NCBI GenBank assembly: GCA_041675285.1
Contig: JBAYTZ010000019.1
Span: 1-57,740 of the forward strand
Source of the DNA: Candidatus Delongbacteria bacterium
Lineage (GTDB): Bacteria > CAIWAD01
Direction of reading: 5' to 3'
Length of the DNA: 57,740 nt
The notes beneath the pieces were generated by a model. It ran no database searches. It was not told the origin of the DNA and worked only from the letters and a program-made list of their open reading frames with translations. The position numbers were made by a program, and so were the translations under genes. This document shows positions 37,334 through 48,004 of the stretch, piece by piece; position 1 is the first letter of the stretch; each line of letters starts with the position of its first letter.

Positions 37334-37520
37334 GCCACCTTTCTGCTTGCGCGCAGAAAGGTGGCGCCAAAGACGCGCTTTTTCTCACCCGCCAGAGTCA
37401 GCCCGCCTCCCGGCGGGCTTCCGCTGGCGGCAGCCCCTCATTCCTCGAGCCAGGTAGCTGGTTCGTCCTTCGGACTTCACCCAGTTTCTGGTTCAGGCCT
37501 GAAGGCCTTCACCTCACGTG
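37334..37520 (+). repeat. Structured intergenic repeat element, copy C
   Basis: The head stem GCCACCTTTCTGC/GCAGAAAGGTGGC is a perfect 13 bp with loop TTGCGC. It is followed by CCGCCAG/CTGGCGG enclosing GCCCGCC/GGCGGGC with a TCCC loop. Two GGTTC-hairpin-TTCACC units follow, with stems GTCC/GGAC and AGGCC/GGCCT. This is the cleanest copy for drawing the structure. Confidence 0.88.
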
Positions 37521-37532
37521 ATCCAATGAGCT

Positions 37533-37566
37533 CCGTGCCTCTGTGCCTCTGTGACTCTGTGGTGAA
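37533..37566 (-). repeat. CACAGAG interspersed repeat, inserted in the tail of element C
   Basis: CCGTGCCTCTGTGCCTCTGTG and continuation, the reverse complement of the 25276 family. It separates element C from a tail-like segment at 37606-37657 that is contiguous with the element in copy E. A shorter copy, CCGTGCCTCTGCGGTGGA, lies at 37700-37717. The rest of 37660-37847 shows no recognisable feature except the ammonia-lyase ribosome-binding site. Confidence 0.8.
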
Positions 37567-37605
37567 GAACCACAGGGTGATGTCTGAACTGCGACCTTCA
37601 CCGCC

Positions 37606-37657
37606 CGTGACACAAATCGACTTCGAGCCTTCGGGCCTTCGTGCTCAAACAGATCTC
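37606..37657 (+). repeat. Displaced tail segment of the structured element family
   Basis: CGTGACACAAATCGACTTCG, then GAGCC/GGCCTTCGTGCTC-type sequence. It matches, in reverse complement, 57502-57550 where it directly adjoins element E. A shorter related piece (GACTTCGAGCCTTCGTGCTCA) lies at 54674-54695 without an element. Confidence 0.65.
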
Positions 37658-37847
37658 GGGTAGTTCGAGGACCACCCCAGGTCAAGACCGATTCGGATTC
37701 CGTGCCTCTGCGGTGGAGATGCTCCGCTGTCCCAACCCCGCCCGTCGCCCAAGCTCCTGTCAAGCATCCAACAACTAGATTGCGCCCCGCGCGCGAGCGT
37801 TGGTCGGCGCGCCTCGACAGCCCCGATTCCAGCTAGGAGATTTCCCC

Positions 37848-39374
37848 ATGTCCCTGATCATCGACGGCGGCCAGCTGAGCATCGAACTGGTGGAGCGCGT
37901 GGCCCGCTTGGGCGAGAGAGTGGAGCTGGCCCCGGCGGCCTGGGAGCGCATCCGCGCCTGCCGCGCCATGCTGGAGAAGAAGATCCTCGCCAAGGAGATC
38001 ATGTACGGCGTCAACACGGGAATCGGCGAATTCTCCGAGGTGGTGCTGACGGACGAGCAGGTGCAGCAGTTCCAGCGCTACCTGATCTACAACCACAGCG
38101 CGGGCATCGGCACGCCCGTGCCCATCGAGCAGGTGCGCGGCGCCATGCTGGCGCGGATCAACGTCCACGCCCACGGCAACAGCGGCTGCCGGCCGGAGAT
38201 CACGGACACGCTGCTCCAGATGCTCAACCGCGGCGTCACGCCCGTGGTCTGCAACAAGGGCAGCGTGGGCGCCTGCGGCGACCTGGCCCCCATGAGCCAG
38301 ATCGCGCTGCTGCTGATGGGCGAGGGCGAGGCCTTCTACCAGGGCCAGCGCATGCCCGGCGCCCAGGCGCTGGAGAAGGCCGGCATTCCCATCCCCGGTC
38401 TGCAGGCCCGGGACGGTCTGGCGGCCATCAACGGCAGCAACCTGCTCACCGCCATGAGCGCGCTGACCCTGGTGGACTTCGACCGCCTGCTGCGCATGGC
38501 CGAGATCGCCGCCGCCATGAGCCTGGAGGCCCTGCTGGCCAACTTGAAACCCTACGACACGCGCCTGCACGAGCTGCGCGGCTTCCCCGGCGCCGTGCGT
38601 AGCGCGCGGGCCATCCGCGCCTGCCTGCAGGGCAGCGATCTGCTGACCGGCAAGGTCAAGACCAAGGTCCAGGACGCCTATTCCATGCGCTCCACGCCGC
38701 AGGTGGTGGGCGCGGCCCACGACGCCCTGCGCTGGGCGCGCCAGCAGGTGGAGATCGAGCTCAGCGGCGTGGGCGACAACCCGATCTTCCTGCCCGAGGA
38801 GAACCTGACCTTGACCGGCGCCAACTTCCAGGGCTCGCCCGTGGCCCTGCCCATGGACAGCGCCGGCGCGGCGCTGACCATGGTCAGCGTGCTGAGCGAG
38901 CGGCGCCTGAACCGCCTGCTCAACCCGGCGCTTAGCGTGGGCCTGCCGGCCTTCCTCACCAAGGGCGCGGGCATGTTCAGCGGCATGATGCTGAGCCAGT
39001 ACACGGCGGACATGCTGATCGTCGAGCAGCGTATCCTCAGCGCGCCGGCCTGCGTGCAGTCCATCCCCGCCGCGGCGGACCAGGAGGACTTCGTCAGCAT
39101 GGGCATGAACACGGCGCTGAAGAACCTGCAGATCCTCGAGAACGGGCGCGCCGTGGTCGGGATCGAATTCATGGCCGCGGCCCAGGCACTGGACTTCCGC
39201 GAGCACCAGCCCGGGGCCGGCGTGGCCAAGGCCCGCGAGGTGATCCGCCGCCAGGTGGAGCATCTGGAGATCGACCGCCCGCTCTACAAGGACCACAACA
39301 CCATGGCCGCGCTGGTGGCCGAGGGTGCCATCCTGCGCGAGGTGGAGGCGGTGGTGGGCTCCCTGGCCGGCTGA
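37848..39374 (+). CDS. MIO-type aromatic amino acid/histidine ammonia-lyase with Ala-Cys-Gly triad
   Basis: A 508-aa enzyme of the HAL/PAL/TAL family, which eliminate ammonia from histidine or aromatic amino acids using an autocatalytic MIO cofactor. Family motifs: YGVNTGIGEF (active-site Tyr loop), YNHSAGIG, GSVGACGDLAPMSQ, NGSNLLTA, QDAYSMRSTPQVVGA, ELSGVGDNP, FLTKGAG. The MIO tripeptide, normally Ala-Ser-Gly, reads Ala-Cys-Gly (codons GCC TGC GGC near 38270). Substrate is uncertain. The HAL-specific context is weak and no hut genes are adjacent, so tyrosine or phenylalanine are possible. TAGGAGA lies upstream of ATG 37848. Confidence 0.85.
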   Translation: MSLIIDGGQLSIELVERVARLGERVELAPAAWERIRACRAMLEKKILAKEIMYGVNTGIGEFSEVVLTDEQVQQFQRYLIYNHSAGIGTPVPIEQVRGAMLARINVHAHGNSGCRPEITDTLLQMLNRGVTPVVCNKGSVGACGDLAPMSQIALLLMGEGEAFYQGQRMPGAQALEKAGIPIPGLQARDGLAAINGSNLLTAMSALTLVDFDRLLRMAEIAAAMSLEALLANLKPYDTRLHELRGFPGAVRSARAIRACLQGSDLLTGKVKTKVQDAYSMRSTPQVVGAAHDALRWARQQVEIELSGVGDNPIFLPEENLTLTGANFQGSPVALPMDSAGAALTMVSVLSERRLNRLLNPALSVGLPAFLTKGAGMFSGMMLSQYTADMLIVEQRILSAPACVQSIPAAADQEDFVSMGMNTALKNLQILENGRAVVGIEFMAAAQALDFREHQPGAGVAKAREVIRRQVEHLEIDRPLYKDHNTMAALVAEGAILREVEAVVGSLAG

Positions 39375-39391
39375 TCCTCGTCAGGAATCCT

Positions 39392-39514
39392 ACCACAGGG
39401 ACACAGAGACACAGAGTCAGAAGAGGGAGGGGCGGGATCCGGAACCTGCAGGCTTCCCGCCCCCGCCCAATTCTCAAATCAATCCGAGCCTCTGTGTCTC
39501 TGTGCCTCTGTGTT
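39392..39514. repeat. Inverted pair of CACAGAG repeats
   Basis: CACAGAGACACAGAG at 39402-39416 and its exact reverse complement at 39490-39504, within slightly longer degenerate copies, are separated by about 73 bp. They could form a long stem after the ammonia-lyase stop codon. The remaining gap to 39683 (sequence around 39515-39680) holds nothing I can identify. Confidence 0.8.
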
Positions 39515-39683
39515 GAGATGTGAGAGGTGAAAGGTGAGTCGGGCGGATCGCGCTGAGCGTGGGGAGTGTGTCAACCATCCCAGACAAGCTCCCAACTGGC
39601 GGACCGCGGTGAGAGCCGAGCGCTTGAACGGCCGGAGAGTGACAGCCTGATTGCCGTGGAGCAGTCGGTTGGAGCTTGCCGAC

Positions 39684-39702
39684 TGTAACCCAAAGCGTTA
39701 CA
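39684..39702. promoter_or_regulatory. Palindromic operator upstream of higBA
   Basis: Perfect inverted repeat TGTAAC-N7-GTTACA ending seven bases before the higB ATG. Antitoxins of HigA type repress their own operon from such palindromes, so this is the likely binding site. It leaves almost no leader, and no clear ribosome-binding site is seen before higB. Confidence 0.65.
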
Positions 39703-39708
39703 CTCTTC

Positions 39709-39990
39709 ATGCCGATCCACCGATTTCGTCACAAAGGTCTGGAGCAGCTGTTCACCTCGGGATCTCCTCGTGGAGTGCCCGTGGCGCTGGTTCCCCGCCT
39801 GCGCTTGGTTCTGGCCCGATTGCAGGCGGCGCGAGAGCTCCGGGACCTGGACCTGCCCGGCCTGCGCCTTCATCGCTTGAAGGGGAACCGTGCGGATGTC
39901 TGGGCTGTGCGGATCAGTGGCAACTGGCGCTTGACCTTTCGGTTTGTGGACGGCGAACCTGCCGGCGTGGATTTGGAGGATTACCATTGA
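39709..39990 (+). CDS. higB: HigB-type toxin (RelE-superfamily mRNA interferase)
   Basis: A 93-aa basic protein of the HigB/plasmid maintenance killer family, which cleaves mRNA at the ribosome. Typical features are IHRFRHKGLEQLF at the start, LRLVLARLQAARELRDLDLPGLRLHRLKG in the middle (family pattern L..L..A..l.dL..P..rlh.LkG) and the core NWRLTFRFVDGEPAGVDLEDYH at the end (short motifs WRLTFRF and DLEDYH). It is toxin-first, as usual for higBA. The antitoxin frame starts at its stop codon. Confidence 0.88.
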   Translation: MPIHRFRHKGLEQLFTSGSPRGVPVALVPRLRLVLARLQAARELRDLDLPGLRLHRLKGNRADVWAVRISGNWRLTFRFVDGEPAGVDLEDYH

Positions 39991-40283
39991 GTGCGAGCCG
40001 CATGCAGTGCCCGCCCCATCCGGGTGAGGTGTTGTGGGCCCTGTGCCTGGAGCCCTTGGGCCTGAGTGTAACCGAATCCGCAGCGGCCCTAGGAGTCAGC
40101 CGCAAGACCCTTTCCGCCATCCTCAACGGCCGGGCGGGAATCAGTCCCGAAATGGCCGTCCGACTCTCCCTGGCTTTCGATACCACGGCGGAGAGCTGGG
40201 TCCTCCAGCAGGCCCAGTATGACTTGTGGCGGGCTGAGCAGCACCGCAAGGAGTTCGTGGTGCGTCGGTTGGCGGCGGCCTGA
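39987..40283 (+). CDS. higA: HigA-type antitoxin (Xre-family helix-turn-helix)
   Basis: A 98-aa antitoxin with an N-terminal Xre helix-turn-helix: HPGEVL, then VTESAAALGVSRKTLSAILNG and ISPEMAVRLSLAF (short motifs AAALGVSRKTLSAILNG and MAVRLSLAF), the HigA signature. TTG 39987 is chosen over ATG 40002 because GGAGGA lies six bases before the TTG and the start overlaps the toxin stop (TTGA). The ATG alternative would shorten it by five residues. It should bind the toxin and repress the operon at the palindrome 39684-39702. Confidence 0.85.
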   Translation: MSASRMQCPPHPGEVLWALCLEPLGLSVTESAAALGVSRKTLSAILNGRAGISPEMAVRLSLAFDTTAESWVLQQAQYDLWRAEQHRKEFVVRRLAAA

Positions 40284-40391
40284 GCGCTTGGCGACGCCTA
40301 ACATCCGATCCTACTCAGCCCCAATTCCGCATGACCGACAAGCGCTTCCAAGAAAATCCCACCAGAGGCGGCCAAATCGGCTGTTAATCCT

Positions 40392-40420
40392 CTGACGTTT
40401 CCTTCCCCACTTCTTACATT
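40392..40420 (+). promoter_or_regulatory. Possible promoter of the pyruvate:ferredoxin oxidoreductase gene
   Basis: CTGACG (40392-40397), a 17-base spacer and TACATT (40415-40420), each matching four of six consensus bases, about 85 bp before the start codon. It is the best candidate in the 220-bp gap after higA. Confidence 0.4.
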
Positions 40421-40504
40421 GGTTCACTTTCTATGGATACCTCTCCTGAAGAGCCTGGCCAAGCCGTTGCCGGGCCGGGAGATGGAAAGAAACGAGGAGA
40501 CGCC

Positions 40505-44056
<3,552 letters not shown>

Positions 44057-44073
44057 GTCTGCGATTGACCGAA

Positions 44074-44109
44074 TTCGAGAAGCCCCGGCGCGAGTCGGGG
44101 CTTCTCGAA
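44074..44109 (+). terminator. Hairpin terminator after the PFOR gene
   Basis: Perfect 14-bp stem, TTCGAGAAGCCCCG/CGGGGCTTCTCGAA, 8-base loop, 18 bp after the stop codon. It has no T run. Confidence 0.75.
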
Positions 44110-44170
44110 GAAGTCAGGTAAGACGGCTGACCATCGTACTGTCGTCGTTCCGACTCCATCGTCGAAATGC

Positions 44171-44194
44171 CAAGGGCGCCCGCAGGCGCCCTTG
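44171..44194 (-). terminator. Hairpin terminator after the MgtC-like gene
   Basis: Inverted repeat CAAGGGCGCC-CGCA-GGCGCCCTTG, 22 bp beyond the MgtC-like stop on the minus strand. Confidence 0.7.
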
Positions 44195-44216
44195 CTCGTA
44201 TCAGCTGGGGGATTGA

Positions 44217-44783
44217 TCAAACATCCGAGTTGCGACGGCCTGACGACTGCCCCTTGTTGCGGTTCAGGGCCTCTTCCCGCAACCGATCACGCACCTGCTC
44301 CGCCTCCTCGTGCTCCTGGACCGTGATCTTGTGATACACGGAGTGCACGCCGCGCCGGAACCAGGGGAAGTGCGACTCGAACATCTCCACGCCCACCAGC
44401 ACGGCCACCTGGACGATGGCCATGGAAAAGGCCGCGCCGAAATAGCCCAAGCCGATCATCGAACCCACGGCGGCCAGCATCCAGATCACCGCCGCCGTTG
44501 TGACACCATAGACGATGCCCTCGCGGATCAGCATCACGCCGCCTCCCAGGAAGCCGATTCCCGTCACCACCTGGCCCAGCACGCGGGTGGGATCCGTGCC
44601 CGGACCGCCCAGTTGGTGGGACAGGAAGACGAAGATGGTCGTGCCCAGGCAGATCAGCACGCTGGTGCGGATGCCGGCCGGCTTGCCGCGCAGTTGGCGC
44701 TCCAGGCCCATGATGCCGCCCGTGGCCACGGACACGGCGACGGTCTTCCAGAACAACGGCAGGGTGATCAGTGAATCCAGCAT
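44217..44783 (-). CDS. MgtC/SapB-family membrane protein
   Basis: A 188-aa inner-membrane protein with four to five hydrophobic helices and a soluble basic/acidic tail (HEEAEQVRDRLREEALNRNKG). Family hallmarks: GGIMGLERQLRGKPAGIRTSVLICLG (short motifs MGLERQLRGKPAGIRT) and GIGFLGGGVMLIREG, then GVTTAAVIWMLAAVG. MgtC relatives are linked to growth at low magnesium and to acid or envelope homeostasis; the exact role is unknown. ATG 44783 is chosen since GAGG precedes it. In-frame starts 11 and 19 codons upstream are possible. Confidence 0.88.
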   Translation of the reverse strand: MLDSLITLPLFWKTVAVSVATGGIMGLERQLRGKPAGIRTSVLICLGTTIFVFLSHQLGGPGTDPTRVLGQVVTGIGFLGGGVMLIREGIVYGVTTAAVIWMLAAVGSMIGLGYFGAAFSMAIVQVAVLVGVEMFESHFPWFRRGVHSVYHKITVQEHEEAEQVRDRLREEALNRNKGQSSGRRNSDV

Positions 44784-44845
44784 GGTGGCCTCGCATTGGG
44801 GGCGCCAATATTGCATTGCCCCGGCGGACCTGTCAGACAAGCGAA

Positions 44846-44876
44846 GGACGGCCGCTCCTCCTGGAGCCGGCCGTCC
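44846..44876 (-). terminator. Hairpin terminator of the sigma-factor operon
   Basis: Stem GGACGGCC/GGCCGTCC extended by GCTCC/GGAGC with one bulged base, 25 bp beyond the last gene of the operon on the minus strand. Confidence 0.7.
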
Positions 44877-44900
44877 CTCGCGGAGTGCAGACAGGAAGGT

Positions 44901-46091
44901 TCAGCGCAGCAGCGTCATGCGCCCGGTCTCCGTGTGGCCCTGCCACTCCAGCCGGTAGAGGTAGGTGCCGCTGGCGGCGGGACGTCCCGCGCCGGACTCC
45001 CCATTCCAGCTGACGCTGTGGACGCCCGCCTCCAGGCGTCCGCTCTGCAGTTCCCGCACCAGGGAACCGCTCAAATCGTAGACCGCCAGCCGAATGTCCC
45101 CGGCCGCGGGCAGGCTGAAGCGGATGGAAGTCTCCGGATTGAAGGGATTGGGCTGGTTGCCCTGCAGCAGCTGGAGACCTGCCGTGGCGACGGCGCGGTC
45201 GTTTCCGCTGCCGGCGGTGGTCGGGTCCACAGCCTGGGCCGCTGTCTCACACGGGCGTCGCCCGCGAAGACTGCGACCCCGCGGGCCGCAGCCCTGGCCC
45301 CGGCCCCGACCCGCGCCGGGTTCCAGGCCCCAGGACTGGAGCAGCTTGTCGTGTTCCGCGCGCCGCAGTTCGGGGTCGGCGTCCTGCTCGTCCAGGCGCT
45401 CCCTCAGGGCGCGGAGTTCCTTGCGCTGCGCCTTGGTCAGTTTGTCGTGGAACGCACCCGGTCCGCCGGGACCTTCCGGCCCGCAGGGTCCCCAGCCCCG
45501 GCCTGCACCGGGTTCCAGGCCCCATGACTGCAGCAGCTTGTCGTGTTCCGTGCGTCGCAGCTCGGGGTCGGCGTCCTGCTGGTCCAGGCTCTCCATCAGG
45601 GCGCGCAGTTCCGCGCGCTGGGCCTTGGTCAGCTGGTTGTGCATGGCCCCGGGTCCGCCGGGACCATCCGGTCCGCAGGGTCCCCGGCCCGCGCCGGGTT
45701 CCAGGCCCCAGGACTGGAGCAGCTTGTCGTGCTCCGAGCGCCGCAGCTCGGGGTCGGCGTCCTGCTGGTCCAGACGCTCCATCAGAGCGTGCAGCTCCGT
45801 GCGCTGGGCCTGGGTCAGCTGGTCGTGAAGCGCGCCGGGTCCACTCGGTCCCCGGCCCCGGCCCGGTCCGGCCATGGGCTCCAGGCCCCAAGACTGGAGC
45901 AACTTGTCGTGTTCCAGCCGGCAGGTCGCGCGGTCCGCGCCCTGGGCCTCCAGTTTGTCGCGCAGGGCGGCCAGCTCCTGGCGCTGCTGGGCGCTCAGGT
46001 CGCGGGGCGAGGTCACGGCCTGGGCCGCGGCCACTCCCAGGGCGGCCAGCAGCAGGGCCAGGCCCAGTCGGCGGACAGTGGTCGTGTTCAT
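44901..46091 (-). CDS. Secreted four-repeat protein (LTxAQRxEL...HDKLLQSWGLE) with FlgD-like sorting domain
   Basis: A 396-aa exported protein, last gene of the ECF sigma operon. A signal peptide (LGLALLLAALGVAAAQA) is followed by four tandem units of about 62 residues. Each has a helical part starting LTxAQRxEL (DLSAQQRQEL in the first), then DADPELRR, an invariant HDKLLQSWGLEP block, and a Gly/Pro/Arg-rich linker with a Cys in the later copies. The LTxxQ start resembles Spy/CpxP chaperone and metal-sensor families. The C-terminal 85 residues are a sorting module (NQPNPFNPETSIRFSL, LAVYDLSGSLV). I do not recognise a named family for the whole. It is likely surface-exposed or periplasmic and stress-related. 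Confidence 0.72.
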   Translation of the reverse strand: MNTTTVRRLGLALLLAALGVAAAQAVTSPRDLSAQQRQELAALRDKLEAQGADRATCRLEHDKLLQSWGLEPMAGPGRGRGPSGPGALHDQLTQAQRTELHALMERLDQQDADPELRRSEHDKLLQSWGLEPGAGRGPCGPDGPGGPGAMHNQLTKAQRAELRALMESLDQQDADPELRRTEHDKLLQSWGLEPGAGRGWGPCGPEGPGGPGAFHDKLTKAQRKELRALRERLDEQDADPELRRAEHDKLLQSWGLEPGAGRGRGQGCGPRGRSLRGRRPCETAAQAVDPTTAGSGNDRAVATAGLQLLQGNQPNPFNPETSIRFSLPAAGDIRLAVYDLSGSLVRELQSGRLEAGVHSVSWNGESGAGRPAASGTYLYRLEWQGHTETGRMTLLR

Positions 46092-46148
46092 GAGATCCTC
46101 CTTGATGTCAGATGCCGGTCGGACGTAATCACCCGTCGGCCCATTCCC

Positions 46149-47153
46149 CTACTGCGTCAACTCAATGGTCAGCTTCACCGGCAGTCCGCTCAGCTGGAGT
46201 CGGTTGTTGGTGGATTCCGTCGGTCGCTGGCCTGGGCCACCGCCCGGCCGGCCTCCCATCCCACCGTTCGGACCGCCCTCCATTCCAGCACCCGGACCGC
46301 CCATGCCCTTGCCGGAACCTCCGCCGTCGCCGCCACCCGGACCACCGCCCCGGCCGCCCGGATGACCGCCAGCGCTGTCGCCGGGCGGGCCGCCGAAAGG
46401 TTGGCGCAGCGCCGCGCCGTCTGTGTCACGCCCGGCCGAGGGTTGCGCGGCCTCCTTGACGGCGGCCACTTCCAGCCGCAGCTGCCCGGGCTGGGCCTGA
46501 ACCGCGGCCAGGCGCTCCAGCGGCAGCTCCAGTTCCAGGAACCAGCCGTCGGCCCGCTGGCACAGGACCGCCTGCGGTGAGGGTGGTGCGGAAAGCGGCA
46601 GTCGCCGTTCATCGCGGTAATCCTCTCCCTCCAGCACCCAGAGCCAGATGGCTTCCCGCAGGCCGGACTCCAGGCGCGAAGCCTGCTCCGGATCTGCCTG
46701 GGAACCCGTGCCCGGCCTCGGTCCCGGTCCGCTGCCAGGCCTCTCGCCCGGACCCGGTTTTGGTCGGCCTGCCCGTCCGTCCAGACCATCCATCCCGGCT
46801 GCCAGGGGGCGCGCGAGGCGCAGCACGCGCCGCCGTCCGCGCTCGTCCACGCGACCGATGCGCAGTTCCACACGGCCCTGTGCCAGGGCCCGGAACCACG
46901 CCGGATCGCGGCCTTCCAGCAGCAGGCTCAGGCGCTCCTCGTCGCACGCCGCCGCCAGGCCCAGCCGCTCGCCGGCCACCAGTCGCCGCGGGACGGAGTC
47001 CCAGTCCGCCAAGCCGCCGTCCGCCCGGGGGGCCGTCGCGGCGCGTGCGGCCGTCAGCTGGACACGGCAGGCCGTGGTGGACAGGGCGAGGGCCGTGACG
47101 GCCATGGCCAGGGCCAGACGCCGACCGGCGGCGCCCGATTCACGCAGATTCAT
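46149..47153 (-). CDS. Exported CBM9-like domain protein with Gly-rich C-terminus
   Basis: A 334-aa exported protein, possibly a lipoprotein (hydrophobic run ending LSTTACRV; the lipobox is poor). Residues about 40-250 have the pattern of CBM9/DOMON-like beta-sandwiches (ADGGLADWDSVP, LGLAAACDEERLSLLLEG, GWFLELELPLERL). They are interrupted by a Gly/Pro/Arg insert and followed by a Gly-rich tail (about 255-310, GGRGGGPGGGDGGG type). A short beta segment (LPVKLTIELTQ) ends it. The function is unknown. Position inside the ECF sigma operon, between the Spy-like gene and the repeat-protein gene, suggests an envelope role. Confidence 0.65.
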   Translation of the reverse strand: MNLRESGAAGRRLALAMAVTALALSTTACRVQLTAARAATAPRADGGLADWDSVPRRLVAGERLGLAAACDEERLSLLLEGRDPAWFRALAQGRVELRIGRVDERGRRRVLRLARPLAAGMDGLDGRAGRPKPGPGERPGSGPGPRPGTGSQADPEQASRLESGLREAIWLWVLEGEDYRDERRLPLSAPPSPQAVLCQRADGWFLELELPLERLAAVQAQPGQLRLEVAAVKEAAQPSAGRDTDGAALRQPFGGPPGDSAGGHPGGRGGGPGGGDGGGSGKGMGGPGAGMEGGPNGGMGGRPGGGPGQRPTESTNNRLQLSGLPVKLTIELTQ

Positions 47154-47177
47154 GGGGATCTCCAGCTCGGTCGATGG

Positions 47178-47684
47178 TCAATCGATGTCGGGAGGCGGCG
47201 GGGGCGGCACGTCCAGGCTGTCGGAGCCGCCACGTGGACGTCTACCCGGGCCGCGGCCGTGGGGTCCGCGACCGTCCCGGCGCATGCCGGGCCCTCCCGG
47301 ACCGAAGTCCGGCCGCAGGCCGAAGCCGCGGCGGGGCGGGCGGCCCAGATTCTCCTGCAGGCGCTTCCATTGGTCGGCGCGCAGGTGGGGCCTCAGCGAC
47401 TGCAGCAGGCTGTCCATCTGCTCGCGGATCACCTGGCGATGGGTCTGGATGCGCTGGCTCACCTGGGTGGCCTGGGCGTCCAGCAGGCTGTCGAGTACGG
47501 CCCGCTGGGCATCGTCCAGATCCAGGGTCTCGTGCAGCATGTCCACCAGCATGGGCGGGTGCGACAGGGCGTTCAGGCGGGAGAAGCGCTGGGCAGCCAG
47601 CCGGCTGCCGATCAACAGGCCCAGTCCCAGGCCCAGCAACAGGGTGACGGCCAGGGCGGCCCAGCTGCGCACACGCGGGTTCAT
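47178..47684 (-). CDS. Membrane-anchored Spy/CpxP-like periplasmic (heavy-metal sensor) protein
   Basis: A 168-aa protein with one N-terminal membrane helix (WAALAVTLLLGLGLGLLIG). A helical periplasmic domain follows with LDLDDAQRAVLDSLLDAQ and LRPHLRADQWKRLQE, the two-part pattern of Spy/CpxP/CnrX-like proteins. The tail is Gly/Pro/Arg-rich (about 118-168). Such proteins sense metals or buffer unfolded proteins. ATG 47684 overlaps the stop of the preceding gene (ATGA) and has GGAGG seven bases upstream. Its place next to an ECF sigma factor recalls the CnrX-CnrH arrangement. Confidence 0.78.
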   Translation of the reverse strand: MNPRVRSWAALAVTLLLGLGLGLLIGSRLAAQRFSRLNALSHPPMLVDMLHETLDLDDAQRAVLDSLLDAQATQVSQRIQTHRQVIREQMDSLLQSLRPHLRADQWKRLQENLGRPPRRGFGLRPDFGPGGPGMRRDGRGPHGRGPGRRPRGGSDSLDVPPPPPPDID

Positions 47685-48004
47685 GACCAATCCTCCAGTT
47701 GCGAGAGGGCCAGGCTGTTGTCCAGGGTGGCGGCGGGCAGGCTCAGCAGGCGGTCCACCCAGTCACCTGCGCCGGCCGTGCTGCCCACATTCCAGGCGGC
47801 CATGGCCACCAGCAGCAGTCCGGCGGCGACGGCCACGCGCGGGAAGAGCCGGCAAGTCCAGAGGGCGACGAGCTCCGCCTCGGGCCGCCCGGGCCGGAGT
47901 TCCAGCCGGGACAGCACGCGCTGGGAGAAGCCCGGTGCGAAGGTGCCGTCGGCGCTGGCGCGCAGCAGCTCCTCCAGTCGGTCCGGAGCCTGGATGTTCT
48001 TCAT
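47681..48004 (-). CDS. Small single-helix membrane protein, probable anti-sigma factor
   Basis: A 107-aa protein with a soluble N-terminal half (RLEELLRASADGTFAPGFSQRVLSRLE) and one membrane helix (VAVAAGLLLVAMAAWNVG), then a short periplasmic tail. It lacks the zinc-binding HxxxCxxC motif of classical anti-sigma factors. The anti-sigma call rests on topology and on translational coupling with the sigma gene upstream (ATGA overlap) and the Spy-like gene downstream. Confidence 0.65.
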   Translation of the reverse strand: MKNIQAPDRLEELLRASADGTFAPGFSQRVLSRLELRPGRPEAELVALWTCRLFPRVAVAAGLLLVAMAAWNVGSTAGAGDWVDRLLSLPAATLDNSLALSQLEDWS

